DNA of 64,000 nt, from positions 1,860,001 to 1,924,000 of the forward strand of contig NZ_CP049257.1 in assembly GCF_011046535.1 (NCBI RefSeq), read 5' to 3'. Origin of the DNA: Nocardioides anomalus (GTDB taxonomy: Bacteria; Actinomycetota; Actinomycetes; Propionibacteriales; Nocardioidaceae). Position numbers and translations under genes: made by a program. The notes under the pieces were generated by a model that had not been told where the DNA came from, did not search any database, and saw only the letters and a list, made by a program, of their open reading frames with translations. Of this stretch, positions 54,105-63,084 are shown piece after piece (within the stretch, counting starts at the first letter, position 1; every line of letters starts with the position of its first letter).

Positions 54105-55559
54105 ATGGGGGAACGGCGCGTCCGGCTGGTGCTGCCGCACCAGCTCTTCCTGGACCACCTCGACGCCCCGCACGGGACGACGTTCGTGCTGCTCGAGCAC
54201 GACCTGCTGTTCCGGCAGTACCGCTTCCACGTCCAGAAGCTGGTCCTGCACCGGGCCTCGATGAAGCGGTTCGCCGAGCGACTGGAGGAGGCCGGCTTCG
54301 CGGTGCGCTACGTCGAGACCGACGGCCGTCGCCGGAGCCGGACCGCCCTGGCCCAGGTCCTGGACGAGCTGGACCCGACCGAGGTCACGGCGTACGACGT
54401 GGTGGACGACTGGCTCGGCCGCGACCTGGCGCCGGTGGTCACCGAGTGGCTGGAGACGCCGAACTTCCTCACCGACCGGCCGACCCTGAAGAGCTACTTC
54501 GGCGACGGCACCGGCCGGGGCGCGCGCATGGGGAGCTTCTACTCCTGGCAGCGCCAGCGCCTGGACGTGCTGGTCGAGGGCGGCGACCAGCCCCTGGGCG
54601 GGAAGTGGTCCTTCGACGAGGAGAACCGCAAGAAGCTCCCGAGGGGCCACCCCGTCCCGGAGCTGTCCACACCCGCGCGTCATCCCCAGGTGGAGGAGGC
54701 GATCGCCTGGGTCGGTGAGCGGTTCCCGGATCATCCCGGCAACGTCCACAGCTTCGCCTGGCCGACCAGCCACGAGGAGGCCGAGGCGGGCTACGGCCAG
54801 TTCCTGGCCGAGCGGTTCGACCAGTTCGGCCCCTACGAGGACGCGGTGAGCGCCGAGCACCCGTTCGTCTTCCACAGCGTGATCACGCCGGGGCTCAACA
54901 TCGGGCTGCTGAGTCCCCAGGACGTCCTCCACCGGGCGCTGGCGGTGGACGACGTCCCCCTGGCCAGCCTGGAGGGGTTCGTCCGCCAGGTGATCGGGTG
55001 GCGGGAGTACATGCGCGCCACCTACGTGCTGTGGGGCCGACGGATGCGCACCACCAACCAGCTTGGCCACACCCGCACGCTGGACGACGGGTGGTGGGAC
55101 GCCACCACCGGGCTGGCGCCGGTCGACCTGGTCATCGAGCGCGCTCTGGAGCGCGGCTACGCCCACCACATCGAGCGGCTCATGGTGATCGGCAACGCGA
55201 TGTGCCTGCTCCGCGTCGACCCGGACGCGGCGTACGAGTGGTTCATGGAGCTGTTCGTCGACGCCTACGACTGGGTGATGGTCCCCAACGTCTACGCGAT
55301 GAGCCAGTTCGCCGCCGGCACCGCCATCACCACCAAGCCCTACGTCTCGGGAAGCAACTACCTGCGCAAGATGTCAGACCTGCCGCCGGGGGAGTGGCGT
55401 GAGGACTGGGACGCGCTCTACTGGACCTTCATCCGCGACCACCGTGAGGTGTTCGCGACCAACCCGCGCGCGCGGATGGTGGCCAACCTCTACGACGCCA
55501 TGGCGCCCGGCAAGAAGGCCCAACACACCCGCCGCGCGCAGCGCTGGCTCGCGTCCTGA
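54105..55559 (+). CDS. bacterial cryptochrome/photolyase (PhrB/CryB family) without Fe-S ligands
   Basis: The 484-residue protein has the family pattern LVLPHQLF, SFYSWQRQRL, VIGWREYMRATYVLWG, and the C-terminal DAYDWVMVPNVYAMSQFA stretch with TTKPYVSGSNYLRKMSD. These enzymes bind FAD and repair (6-4) photoproducts or sense blue light. Members such as Agrobacterium PhrB hold a 4Fe-4S cluster with four Cys, three of them just after the MSD segment. Here that region reads DLPPGEWREDWDALYW with none, and the whole protein has one Cys. Repair or light sensing without the cluster is therefore expected. Confidence 0.9.
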   Translation: MGERRVRLVLPHQLFLDHLDAPHGTTFVLLEHDLLFRQYRFHVQKLVLHRASMKRFAERLEEAGFAVRYVETDGRRRSRTALAQVLDELDPTEVTAYDVVDDWLGRDLAPVVTEWLETPNFLTDRPTLKSYFGDGTGRGARMGSFYSWQRQRLDVLVEGGDQPLGGKWSFDEENRKKLPRGHPVPELSTPARHPQVEEAIAWVGERFPDHPGNVHSFAWPTSHEEAEAGYGQFLAERFDQFGPYEDAVSAEHPFVFHSVITPGLNIGLLSPQDVLHRALAVDDVPLASLEGFVRQVIGWREYMRATYVLWGRRMRTTNQLGHTRTLDDGWWDATTGLAPVDLVIERALERGYAHHIERLMVIGNAMCLLRVDPDAAYEWFMELFVDAYDWVMVPNVYAMSQFAAGTAITTKPYVSGSNYLRKMSDLPPGEWREDWDALYWTFIRDHREVFATNPRARMVANLYDAMAPGKKAQHTRRAQRWLAS

Positions 55560-56059
55560 TGCTGCACGCCCTCGAGCTGCTCCCCGACGACGCCGGCGAG
55601 GAGGCCGTACGCCGGGACTGGCAGGCCCTGCACGACGCCGGCCTGCCGTCCCAGCTCGACCACACCGGCGCCAGCAACGCCCCCCACGTGACCCTCCTGG
55701 CCGCTCCGGACGTGGCGGCCGCGGCCGACCTCGCGGTCGGGCACCTCGGGGCGCTGCTGCCGCTCGAGGTCCGTGCCGCCGGGCTGCTCGTCTTCGGCCG
55801 GCACAGGCTGACCCTGGCCCGAGCGGTCGACGTGCCCGACGCCCTCCTGGCCGCCGTCCTGGACCTGCGGGCCGCCACCGGCGCGCTCCCGCACCAGGGC
55901 TGGCTGCCCCACGTGACGCTGGCCCGGCGCCTGGAGCGGGCCGACCTCCAGCGCGCGGTCGACGCGGTGGGCGCCGAGGACGTCGTGCTCCGGCTCACCA
56001 CGCTGCGGCGCTGGGACCCCGACGAGAAGACCATCGAGCTGCTGGTCAGCGTGGCCTGA
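55559..56059 (+). CDS. 2'-5' RNA ligase / 2H phosphoesterase family protein
   Basis: The 166-residue protein carries two His-x-Thr motifs, each as PHVTL, at about residues 42-46 and 118-122. These define the 2H phosphoesterase fold that opens cyclic phosphates or joins RNA 2'-5'. The start ATG overlaps the photolyase stop by one base (TGATG), so the two are coupled. A joint role in damage handling is possible but unsupported. The usual family length is about 170-190. Confidence 0.87.
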   Translation: MLHALELLPDDAGEEAVRRDWQALHDAGLPSQLDHTGASNAPHVTLLAAPDVAAAADLAVGHLGALLPLEVRAAGLLVFGRHRLTLARAVDVPDALLAAVLDLRAATGALPHQGWLPHVTLARRLERADLQRAVDAVGAEDVVLRLTTLRRWDPDEKTIELLVSVA

Positions 56060-56265
56060 TCGCCCCGGGCGTGGGCGCGGGTCCAGACCGATCCCACCAG
56101 ACACACCCACACCGGGGGCACCAGTCAGTGACATTCCGGGCCGCTCCTCCACGATCGGTACACGAAACGGCGCGACAGGGTGCGGGTGCGTCGAGGCGTG
56201 CCTAACGTTCCTGCCGTCGCCGGCTGTCGCCGCGGCACGAACGGGGGAAGGGGAGAGGCACGCGC

Positions 56266-57120
56266 ATGGTCAGCTCTGAGGGCCTGTCCGACGGGGTCGG
56301 ACGACGCAACACCCGCGACCCGCGGATCAGCGTGGTCGTGCCGGCCCTCAACGAGGCGCTGAACCTGGCCGCGGTGCTGCCGCTGCTGCCGCCGGTGCAC
56401 GAGGTGATCCTCATCGACGGCGGATCGGTCGACGGCACCGTCCAGGCCGCCCGCCGGGCGCGGCCCGACCTCATCACCGTGCTCCAGTCGCGACGCGGCA
56501 AGGGCAACGCCCTGGCCGCCGGCTTCGCCCGGGTCACCGGCGACGTGGTCGTGATGTTCGACGCCGACGGCTCGGCCGACCCGGCCGAGATCGGCCGGTT
56601 CGTCGAGGCCCTCCAGCAGGGCGCCGACTTCGCCAAGGGCACCCGCCACGCCGGTGGGGGCGGCTCGGACGACCTCACCCCGCTGCGGCGGCTCGGCAAC
56701 CGGGCCCTGCTCCGCGTCTTCAACACGCTCTTCCGGGTCCGGCACACCGAGCTCTGCTACGGCTACAACGCGTTCTGGGCCGACCTGGTGCCGCTGCTCG
56801 ACCTGCCCGACCACCGGCTCCCCGCGCCCTCCGGCGACACGATGCTCTGGGGCGACGGCTTCGAGATCGAGACCGTCATCAGCTGCCGGCTCGCCGCCGC
56901 CCGCGTCTCGGTGACCGAGGTGCCCTCGCAGGAGCGGCTGCGGATGTTCGGCGAGTCCAACCTGCGCACCTTCCGCGACGGCTTCCGGGTGCTGCGCACG
57001 CTGGCCACCGAGTGGCGCCGCGCCCGCGCGGTGCGCCGCCTCGAGCGCCGCCTCGCCGTGACCCTCGACCCGCTGCTCGAGCCGGTCGTCGAGCCGCTGA
57101 ACGGCACCCTGGCCGCCTGA
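56266..57120 (+). CDS. GT2-family glycosyltransferase (dolichyl-phosphate mannose synthase-like)
   Basis: The 284-residue GT-A enzyme starts at ATG 56266 behind a purine-rich AAGGGGAG. It shows SVVVPALNEALNLAAVL, IDGGSVDGTVQ, the metal-binding DADGSADP and the late GFEIETVISCRLAAARV, EVPSQERLR. The group transfers sugars from nucleotide donors to polyprenyl or other lipid phosphates. It lacks C-terminal membrane helices. About 206 bp precede it without another gene, leaving room for its own promoter. The acceptor is unknown. Confidence 0.87.
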   Translation: MVSSEGLSDGVGRRNTRDPRISVVVPALNEALNLAAVLPLLPPVHEVILIDGGSVDGTVQAARRARPDLITVLQSRRGKGNALAAGFARVTGDVVVMFDADGSADPAEIGRFVEALQQGADFAKGTRHAGGGGSDDLTPLRRLGNRALLRVFNTLFRVRHTELCYGYNAFWADLVPLLDLPDHRLPAPSGDTMLWGDGFEIETVISCRLAAARVSVTEVPSQERLRMFGESNLRTFRDGFRVLRTLATEWRRARAVRRLERRLAVTLDPLLEPVVEPLNGTLAA

Positions 57121-57271
57121 GCCTGGACGACGGGACACCACAGACCAGCTGCCCCCCACCACGACACCGGCCGAGCCGCAGACGATCCGACCGCGCTTCA
57201 GACCCCTGATGAGCGGTCGACACGGAAGATCTCACGCGACTCGGCCGGTGCCGTGTTCGTAGGGTGTCCGT

Positions 57272-58480
57272 GTGGCCCTGCCTGTGCTGGACGACGAGGA
57301 GCAGCGGGTGCTCGGGGTGCTGCTGGAGAAGCAGCTCACCGTGCCCGCGACCTACCCGCTGACCCTGTCGGCGGTCCGCACCGGCTGCAACCAGACCAGC
57401 AGCCGCGAGCCCGTCGTGGAGTACGACGAGCCGACGGTCGAGGCGGCGCTCAAGCGGCTCAAGGACCGCCACCTGGTCCGGGTCGTGTGGTCCGACAGCG
57501 GTCGCCGGACCCTGAAGTACCACCAGCTCCTCACCGAGGTCCTCGAGCTCGACGACGCCGAGCGCGCCCTGGTCACGGTGCTGCTGCTGCGCGGGCCACA
57601 GGCGCCGGGCGAGCTGCGCAGCCGGACGGACCGGCTGCACGCCTTCGCCGACCGCGGCGCCGTCGAGACCGTCCTCGCTGCGATGGCCGCGCGCCCGGAG
57701 CCGCTGGTGCGCGAGCTGCCCCGTCAGCGCGGCCAGCACGACACCCGCTGGACGCACCTGCTCGGCGACGTGCCCGTGGCCACCGAGGCCGCGGCGGAGC
57801 CCGCGGTCGACCGCGACTCGGTGCTCGCGGCCGGCGGTCAGCAGCGCGACGAGCGCGTGCGCGCGTCGTACGACGCCGTCGCCGAGGGGTACGCCGCCAG
57901 CCTGCTCGCCGAGCTCGACGACCTGCCCTTCGAGCGCTGGCTGCTCGACCGGGTGGCCGCGCACGCCGACGGTGGCCCGGTGGTCGAGGTCGGCTCCGGG
58001 CCGGGCCACGTCACCGCCTACCTGGCCGACGCCGGCGCCGACGCCACCGGCCTCGACCTCTCGCCACGGATGGTCGAGGAGGCCCGGCGCCGCTTCCCTG
58101 AGGGCGACTACCAGGTCGGCGACCTGCGCCGGCTGATGCGCCCGACGTCCGCGCCCGGCTGGTCGGCGGTGCTGGCGTGGTACTCCCTCATCCACCTGGC
58201 CGGCTCCGAGCTGCCCGAGGCGCTCGGCGCCCTCACCCGGCCGCTCGCGCCCGGCGGCTGGCTCGTCGTCGCGCTCCACACCGGCGCCGAGGTCCGCCAC
58301 CACGACGACTGGTTCGGCGCCCCGGTCGACCTCGACTTCGTCCTCCACGACCCGGCCGCGGTGATCGCGCTCCTCGAGCGGGTCGGCCTGAGCGACCTCG
58401 AGTGGTACCACCGCGGCGCGATCGCCCGGCGCCAGGAGGCCACCGACCGCCTCTACGTGGTGGGGCGCAAGCCGGCCTGA
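57272..58480 (+). CDS. YceH (DUF480) domain fused to a SAM-dependent methyltransferase
   Basis: The 402-residue protein starts at GTG 57272. Residues 1-175 are YceH-type double winged helix (LDDEEQRVLGVLLEKQLTVP, TYPLTLSAVRTGCNQTSSREPV, PGELRSRTDRLHAFAD). Residues 190-402 form a class I methyltransferase with VVEVGSGPGHVTAYLADAG, GLDLSPRMVEEARRRFP and LTRPLAPGGWLVVALHTG. YceH alone is usually about 200 residues, so this is a fusion. The DNA-binding-like half may target the methyltransferase or regulate in response to its substrate. No partner gene is evident. Confidence 0.88.
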   Translation: MALPVLDDEEQRVLGVLLEKQLTVPATYPLTLSAVRTGCNQTSSREPVVEYDEPTVEAALKRLKDRHLVRVVWSDSGRRTLKYHQLLTEVLELDDAERALVTVLLLRGPQAPGELRSRTDRLHAFADRGAVETVLAAMAARPEPLVRELPRQRGQHDTRWTHLLGDVPVATEAAAEPAVDRDSVLAAGGQQRDERVRASYDAVAEGYAASLLAELDDLPFERWLLDRVAAHADGGPVVEVGSGPGHVTAYLADAGADATGLDLSPRMVEEARRRFPEGDYQVGDLRRLMRPTSAPGWSAVLAWYSLIHLAGSELPEALGALTRPLAPGGWLVVALHTGAEVRHHDDWFGAPVDLDFVLHDPAAVIALLERVGLSDLEWYHRGAIARRQEATDRLYVVGRKPA

Positions 58481-58508
58481 GGGCGACCGGCCCGTGCCAC
58501 AGTGGCCC

Positions 58509-59636
58509 ATGCGTGTCCTGTTCTCCTCGACGTCCGGCCCCGGACACGTCGTCCCGATGCTGCAGCTGGCCCGGGCCTTCCGGGAGGCCGGCCACCAGGT
58601 CCGGTGGGCCACCGCCACCCAGGCCGCCCCACTGGTGACCGCCGCCGGCATCGAGGCGGTGGCGGCGGGCGTGCACGGCGCGGAGGAGCAGGCGCTCCGG
58701 TCAGCGGTCCTCACCGGAGCGCAGGAGCGGCCGGGCCCGGAGCGCGCGGCGTACGTCTTCCCCCGGATGTTCGGCGCCGCTCTGGCCCCGCCCATGGCCG
58801 CGGACCTCCTGGCCGTCGCCCGCGACTGGGGCCCGGACCTCCTGGTCCACGAGCAGGCGGAGCTGGCCGCACCGCTGGTCGGCGCCGTGCTCGGCGCGCC
58901 CGTGGTCACCCACTCCTTCGGCACCGCGATCCCACCGCCGCTGCTGGAGGAGGCCGGCCGCCGGCTCGCCCCGGTGTGGCGCGAGCACGGTCTCGACGTC
59001 CCGCCCCACGCCGGCTGCTTCGACGCCGGCTACCTCGACATCTGCCCTCCCGCCGTGCAGACGACGAGCACCGAGCACATCAACCACGTGCTGCCGCTCC
59101 GGCCCGTCACGGCGGCACCGGCCCCGCGGCCGGCGGAGCCGTTGGTCTACGTGACCCTGGGCACCGTCCACCACAGCGTCGAGCTGCTCCAGGAGCTCGC
59201 CCGGGGCGTCGCCGCGCTCCCCGTCCGCGTCCTCGTGGCCCTCGGCCCCGGTCTCGACGCTGGCTCACTGGGCGAGCAGCCCGACCACGTCACGGTCGCG
59301 GGCTGGGTGGACCAGAGCGACGTGCTCGACCGGACCTCGGCCGTCGTCTCGCACGGCGGTTCCGGGACGTTCCTGGGTGCGCTCGCCCGCGGGATCCCAC
59401 AGCTGTGCGTCCCTCAGGGCGCCGACCAGTTCCGCAACGCCGAGGGCGGGGTCCGCGCCGGCGCCGCGCTCGTGCTGGGCCCGGGCGCGGTGAGCGCGGA
59501 CGCGGTCCGGGTCGCGGTCGAGCGGCTGTTGGCGGATCGCGACCTCCGCGCGGCGGCGCAGCGGGTGGCCGCCGAGATCGCCGCGATGCCGGCTCCCGAC
59601 GACGTGGCGCGAGTGCTGGCCGGCCGCCACCCGTGA
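58509..59636 (+). CDS. GT1-family glycosyltransferase (macrolide/glycolipid type)
   Basis: The 375-residue GT-B enzyme starts at ATG 58509 with the N-terminal LFSSTSGPGHVVPMLQLARAF. The donor-binding segment GWVDQSDVLDRTSAVVSHGGSGTFLGALARGIPQLCVPQGADQ is typical of GT1 transferases, which act on small lipophilic acceptors such as macrolides, sterols or flavonoids. It is coupled by a 4-bp overlap to the hydrolase gene. A sterol or drug acceptor is plausible in this genomic setting but unproven. Confidence 0.88.
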   Translation: MRVLFSSTSGPGHVVPMLQLARAFREAGHQVRWATATQAAPLVTAAGIEAVAAGVHGAEEQALRSAVLTGAQERPGPERAAYVFPRMFGAALAPPMAADLLAVARDWGPDLLVHEQAELAAPLVGAVLGAPVVTHSFGTAIPPPLLEEAGRRLAPVWREHGLDVPPHAGCFDAGYLDICPPAVQTTSTEHINHVLPLRPVTAAPAPRPAEPLVYVTLGTVHHSVELLQELARGVAALPVRVLVALGPGLDAGSLGEQPDHVTVAGWVDQSDVLDRTSAVVSHGGSGTFLGALARGIPQLCVPQGADQFRNAEGGVRAGAALVLGPGAVSADAVRVAVERLLADRDLRAAAQRVAAEIAAMPAPDDVARVLAGRHP

Positions 59637-60472
59637 CCACACACGCGGTCGCCGACGACGGCACCCGGCTGGCCTTCCACCTCCTCGACGGCCCCGGTGA
59701 GCCGCTGCTCTGCCTGCCGGGTGGACCGATGCTGGACGCGGCGTACTTCCGCGACCTCGGTGGCCTGGCCTCCCACCGGGCCCTGGCCCTGCTCGACCCG
59801 CGCGGCACCGGCGGGTCCGACCGGGCCGATCCCGCGACGTACCGCTGCGACCGGCAGGTGCCCGACGTCGAGGCCGTCCGGCGCCACCTCGGTCTCGACC
59901 GGCTGGCCCTGCTGGGGCACTCGGCGGGCGCCAACCTGGCCTACCGCTACGCCGAGCGCCACCCCGACCGCGTCGAGCGGCTGCTGCTCGTCGCCCCGAG
60001 CCCCCGCGGCCTCGGCGTGGCGGTGCCCGACGACGCGCGCTCGGCCGTGGCGGCGTCACGCTCCGCCGAGCCGTGGTACGCCGACGCCGCGGCCGCCCTG
60101 GCCCGCGTCCAGGCCGGCTCGGAGGACCCGGCCGACGAGCGGGCGGTCGCGCCGTTCACCCACGGCCGGTGGGACGACGAGACCCGTGCGTACGACCGCT
60201 GGATGGACGGGCGCCGGATCGCCGAGGCCTGGGACTTCGTCGCCGAGGGTGCCCTCGACCCGGACGCCACCCGCGCGGCCCTGCGCGCCCTCGACGCCGA
60301 CGTCCTGGTGCTCGCCGGCAGCGTCGACGTGGGCAACCCGGTCGTCGCGATGGCCGAGGTGGCCGCGGCGTTCCCGCGCGGCCGGTTGGTCGTCCAGGAG
60401 GGCGCCGGCCACTTCTCGTGGGTCGACGACCCGGAGGCGTTCGTCGCGCTGGTGGCGCCGTTCGTCAGCTGA
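59633..60472 (+). CDS. alpha/beta-hydrolase (proline iminopeptidase-like)
   Basis: The 279-residue hydrolase has PLLCLPGGPMLDA as oxyanion loop, DPRGTGGSDR, nucleophile Ser in LLGHSAGANLAYRYAERHP, an Asp in VLAGSVDVGNP and His in EGAGHFSWVDDPEAF. The GGxxxxD/DxRGxGxS pattern is near prolyl iminopeptidases and related esterases. The GTG start overlaps the glycosyltransferase stop by 4 bp. Its end overlaps the convergent hydratase gene by 8 bp. The substrate is unknown. Confidence 0.87.
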   Translation: MTTHAVADDGTRLAFHLLDGPGEPLLCLPGGPMLDAAYFRDLGGLASHRALALLDPRGTGGSDRADPATYRCDRQVPDVEAVRRHLGLDRLALLGHSAGANLAYRYAERHPDRVERLLLVAPSPRGLGVAVPDDARSAVAASRSAEPWYADAAAALARVQAGSEDPADERAVAPFTHGRWDDETRAYDRWMDGRRIAEAWDFVAEGALDPDATRAALRALDADVLVLAGSVDVGNPVVAMAEVAAAFPRGRLVVQEGAGHFSWVDDPEAFVALVAPFVS

Positions 60473-61343
60473 GCTCGAGCACCACGTCGCCGAGCACGGG
60501 CGCCCCGTCGCGCTCGCCGCCGGCGACGGTCGCCTCGCCGACGATCCGGCCGTCCTCGTGCCAGCCGCGCACGCGCAGCGTCTCGCCGGGGAAGACGACG
60601 CCGCTGAAACGCACCGCGAAGCCCGCCACGCGGGTCGCGTCGGCGTCCAGCAGCGCGGTGGTCAGCTCGCGCAGGGCGATGCCGTAGGAGCAGAGCCCGT
60701 GCAGGATCGGGGCCGGGAAGCCCGCGGCCCGGGCGAAGGCCGGGTCGGAGTGCAGCGGGTTGCGGTCACCGCAGAGCCGGTAGAGCAGGGCCTGGTTCGG
60801 CGCGACGGCGTACGTCGTCTCGGCGTCCGGCGCGCGGTCGGGCAGCACGACCGGCTCGGAGCCGCCCCGCTCGCCGCCGAAGCCGCCCTCGCCGCGCACG
60901 AAGATCGACGAGCGGGTGGTCCACAGGTCGCGGCCCTCGTCGGAGGTGACGGTGGCCTCCTGCCAGATGACGGCGGCCTTGCCCTTGTCCCAGACGTCGG
61001 TGATCGTCGTGGTCTGGGTGGCCCGGCCGGACATCGGGATCGGCGCGTGCACGGTGATGGACTGCGAGCCGTGCACGACCTGGCCGAGGTCGATCTGCAC
61101 GCCGGGCATCTCCACCGACGGCGCCTCGGTGTCGTGGAAGGTCGGCGCGACCACGCCGAAGGACGCCAGCACCTGCGCGTCGCCGTGCTCGGCGGTCCAG
61201 CGCAGCACCGCCGGGTCCAGGTTGTCGCCGGGACTCCCGCCGGCCCCGATGGCCAGGTGGTAGAGCAGCACGTCGCTGGCGGACCAGGAGAACGGCCGCT
61301 GGCCGAGCTCGGCCCCGATCGCGACGGCGGGGTCGATCGGCAT
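60465..61343 (-). CDS. MaoC-type enoyl-CoA hydratase, ChsH3-like (Rv3538 type)
   Basis: The 292-residue double hot-dog hydratase has SASDVLLYHLAIGAG in its N-terminal half. The catalytic hydratase-2 motif YRLCGDRNPLHSDPAFARAAGFPAPILHGLCSYG lies in the C-terminal half (Asp/His of DRNPLH). In M. tuberculosis Rv3538, next to kstD, has the same length and has been linked to hydration of a sterol side-chain enoyl-CoA. ATG 61343 shares one base with the kstD stop (TGATG). It is thus in one operon with kstD under the KstR site at 63061. Confidence 0.9.
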   Translation of the reverse strand: MPIDPAVAIGAELGQRPFSWSASDVLLYHLAIGAGGSPGDNLDPAVLRWTAEHGDAQVLASFGVVAPTFHDTEAPSVEMPGVQIDLGQVVHGSQSITVHAPIPMSGRATQTTTITDVWDKGKAAVIWQEATVTSDEGRDLWTTRSSIFVRGEGGFGGERGGSEPVVLPDRAPDAETTYAVAPNQALLYRLCGDRNPLHSDPAFARAAGFPAPILHGLCSYGIALRELTTALLDADATRVAGFAVRFSGVVFPGETLRVRGWHEDGRIVGEATVAGGERDGAPVLGDVVLELS

Positions 61344-63001
61344 CAGGCGCTCTCCTTCTCCCTGCGCGCGACCCTCGTCGCGATGTCTTCCGCGGCAAGG
61401 TAGCCGAAGGCCAGCGCGGGCCCGATGGTGGCCCCCGGCCCGGCGTAGGTGTGGCCCATGACCGCGGACGAGACGTTCCCCGCGGCGTACAGGCCCTCGA
61501 TGACCGAGCCGTCCGGGCGCAGCACCCGCGCGCGCTCGTCGGTGACCAGCCCGCCCTTGGTGCCGAGGTCGCCCGGCACGATCTGCACCGCGTAGAACGG
61601 CGCCTGGTCGATGGCGTGCAGCGAGGGGTTCGGCTTCACGGTCGGGTCGGAGTAGTACTGGTCGTAGGCCGACTCGCCGCGGTGGAAGTCCTCGTCGACG
61701 CCGCTCGCGGCGAAGGTGTTGAAGCGCGTCACGGTGGCGGTCAGCTCCTGGGCCGGTACGCCGATCTCGGCCGCGAGCGCCTCGAGGGTGGTGGCCTTCT
61801 TGACCACGCCGTGCTTGAGCCAGCGGCCGGGGAACGGCTGGCGGGGGGAGAGGCCGGCGAACAGGTAGCGGTTGCGGTAGCGCTGGTCGAGCACCAGCCA
61901 GCTCGGGACGTGGCCGACGCCGGTGGCCTCGCCGTCGTACATCGCGTGCACGGCCTCGACGTAGGGCAGCGCCTCGTTCATGTAGCGCCGGCCGGCCTGG
62001 TTGACGATGATCGAGCCGGGCAGGTTGCGCTCGGCCAGGCAGAACCACGGCCCGTTCGGCAGCGGGATGGTCGGCCCCCACCAGGCGTCGTCCATGAGGT
62101 CGGTGGCCGCGCCCGCGGCGACGCCGGCCAGCAGCCCGCCGCCGGCGTTGAACTGCGACCCGGTGGTCCACTCGATCGACGTCGGGTGCGGCTGGTGCTG
62201 CTCGCGCAGCGCGAGGTTCTTCTCGAAGCCGCCGCTGCCCAGGACCACCCCGTGCCGCGCGCGGACGGTGCGGCCGCCCGCCTCCACGCCGACGACCCTG
62301 CCGTCCTCGAGCAGGAGCCCGGTCAGCTCGGTCTCGTAGTGGAGCGGCACACCGGCGTCGACGAGCCCCTGGCGCAGGCCGATGGCGATGGCGTTGCCCA
62401 TGGCGTACATCCGCCGTCCGCGCAGCAGGCTGACCACCCGCTTGAGCAGCACCTTGGCCATGGTCGCCGGCCCGCGCCAGGTGCGCAGGCCGAGGCTGAT
62501 CTTGCGGAAGTCGGCCTGGGTGACGATGAGGTTGGCCGGCGCCTTGGTGTACTGCGGGTGCAGGCGCTCCAGCTCGTCGCCGAGGAAGCGCGCGTCCAGC
62601 GGCACCGGCTCGCACGAGCGCCCCTGGGCGCGGCCGCCGGGCGCCTCGGGGTGGTAGTCGGCGTAGTCCGGCACCCACGTGAACCGGACCGGGGTGTGGG
62701 CGTGGATGAAGTCGAGGACCTCGGGACCGCGCTCGAGGTAGGTGTCGCGGCGGGTCTTGGGCACGTCGTCGCCGACGATGGCGTCGAGGTAGCGCTTGGC
62801 CTGCTCCAGGTCGTCGGGGGAGACCTGGCCCGCGGCCCGGAGCGCGGCGTTCCCGGGCATCCAGACCCCGCCGCCACTGCGGGCGGTGGAGCCCCCGAAG
62901 AAGGCGCTCTTCTCGAGCAGCACGACGTCCAGACCCTGCGCGGCGGCGGCCAGTGCGGCGCACATCCCGGCCGCTCCGGCGCCCACCACGACGACGTCCA
63001 C
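61343..63001 (-). CDS. kstD: 3-ketosteroid delta1-dehydrogenase
   Basis: The 552-residue flavoprotein introduces the 1,2 double bond into ring A of 3-oxosteroids. The N-terminal FAD motif VVVVGAGAAGMCAALAA, FFGGSTARSGGGVWMPGN, and the C-terminal GLYAAGNVSSAVMGHTYAGPG (then GATIGPALAFGYLA) are KstD signatures. The only start in this frame is GTG 63001, directly before the FAD motif. An ATG at 63050 would add a typical 16-residue leader if a six-C run were one base shorter, so the annotated start depends on that run. It faces hsaE across 83 bp that contain the KstR operator. Confidence 0.93.
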   Translation of the reverse strand: MDVVVVGAGAAGMCAALAAAAQGLDVVLLEKSAFFGGSTARSGGGVWMPGNAALRAAGQVSPDDLEQAKRYLDAIVGDDVPKTRRDTYLERGPEVLDFIHAHTPVRFTWVPDYADYHPEAPGGRAQGRSCEPVPLDARFLGDELERLHPQYTKAPANLIVTQADFRKISLGLRTWRGPATMAKVLLKRVVSLLRGRRMYAMGNAIAIGLRQGLVDAGVPLHYETELTGLLLEDGRVVGVEAGGRTVRARHGVVLGSGGFEKNLALREQHQPHPTSIEWTTGSQFNAGGGLLAGVAAGAATDLMDDAWWGPTIPLPNGPWFCLAERNLPGSIIVNQAGRRYMNEALPYVEAVHAMYDGEATGVGHVPSWLVLDQRYRNRYLFAGLSPRQPFPGRWLKHGVVKKATTLEALAAEIGVPAQELTATVTRFNTFAASGVDEDFHRGESAYDQYYSDPTVKPNPSLHAIDQAPFYAVQIVPGDLGTKGGLVTDERARVLRPDGSVIEGLYAAGNVSSAVMGHTYAGPGATIGPALAFGYLAAEDIATRVARREKESA

Positions 63002-63060
63002 CTCGGCCGGCAGGTCCCTCGCGCCGGAGGGCGACGAGGGGGGTGCTCATGGCGCAAAAC

Positions 63061-63074
63061 TGTAACAGGTTCTA
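63061..63074. promoter_or_regulatory. KstR operator between kstD and hsaE
   Basis: TGTAACAGGTTCTA fits TnnAACnnGTTnnA, with AG in the centre instead of AC. It ends 10 bp before the hsaE start and lies 59 bp from the kstD start, so it can control both directions. Confidence 0.87.
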
Positions 63075-63084
63075 CTCTGACCCG

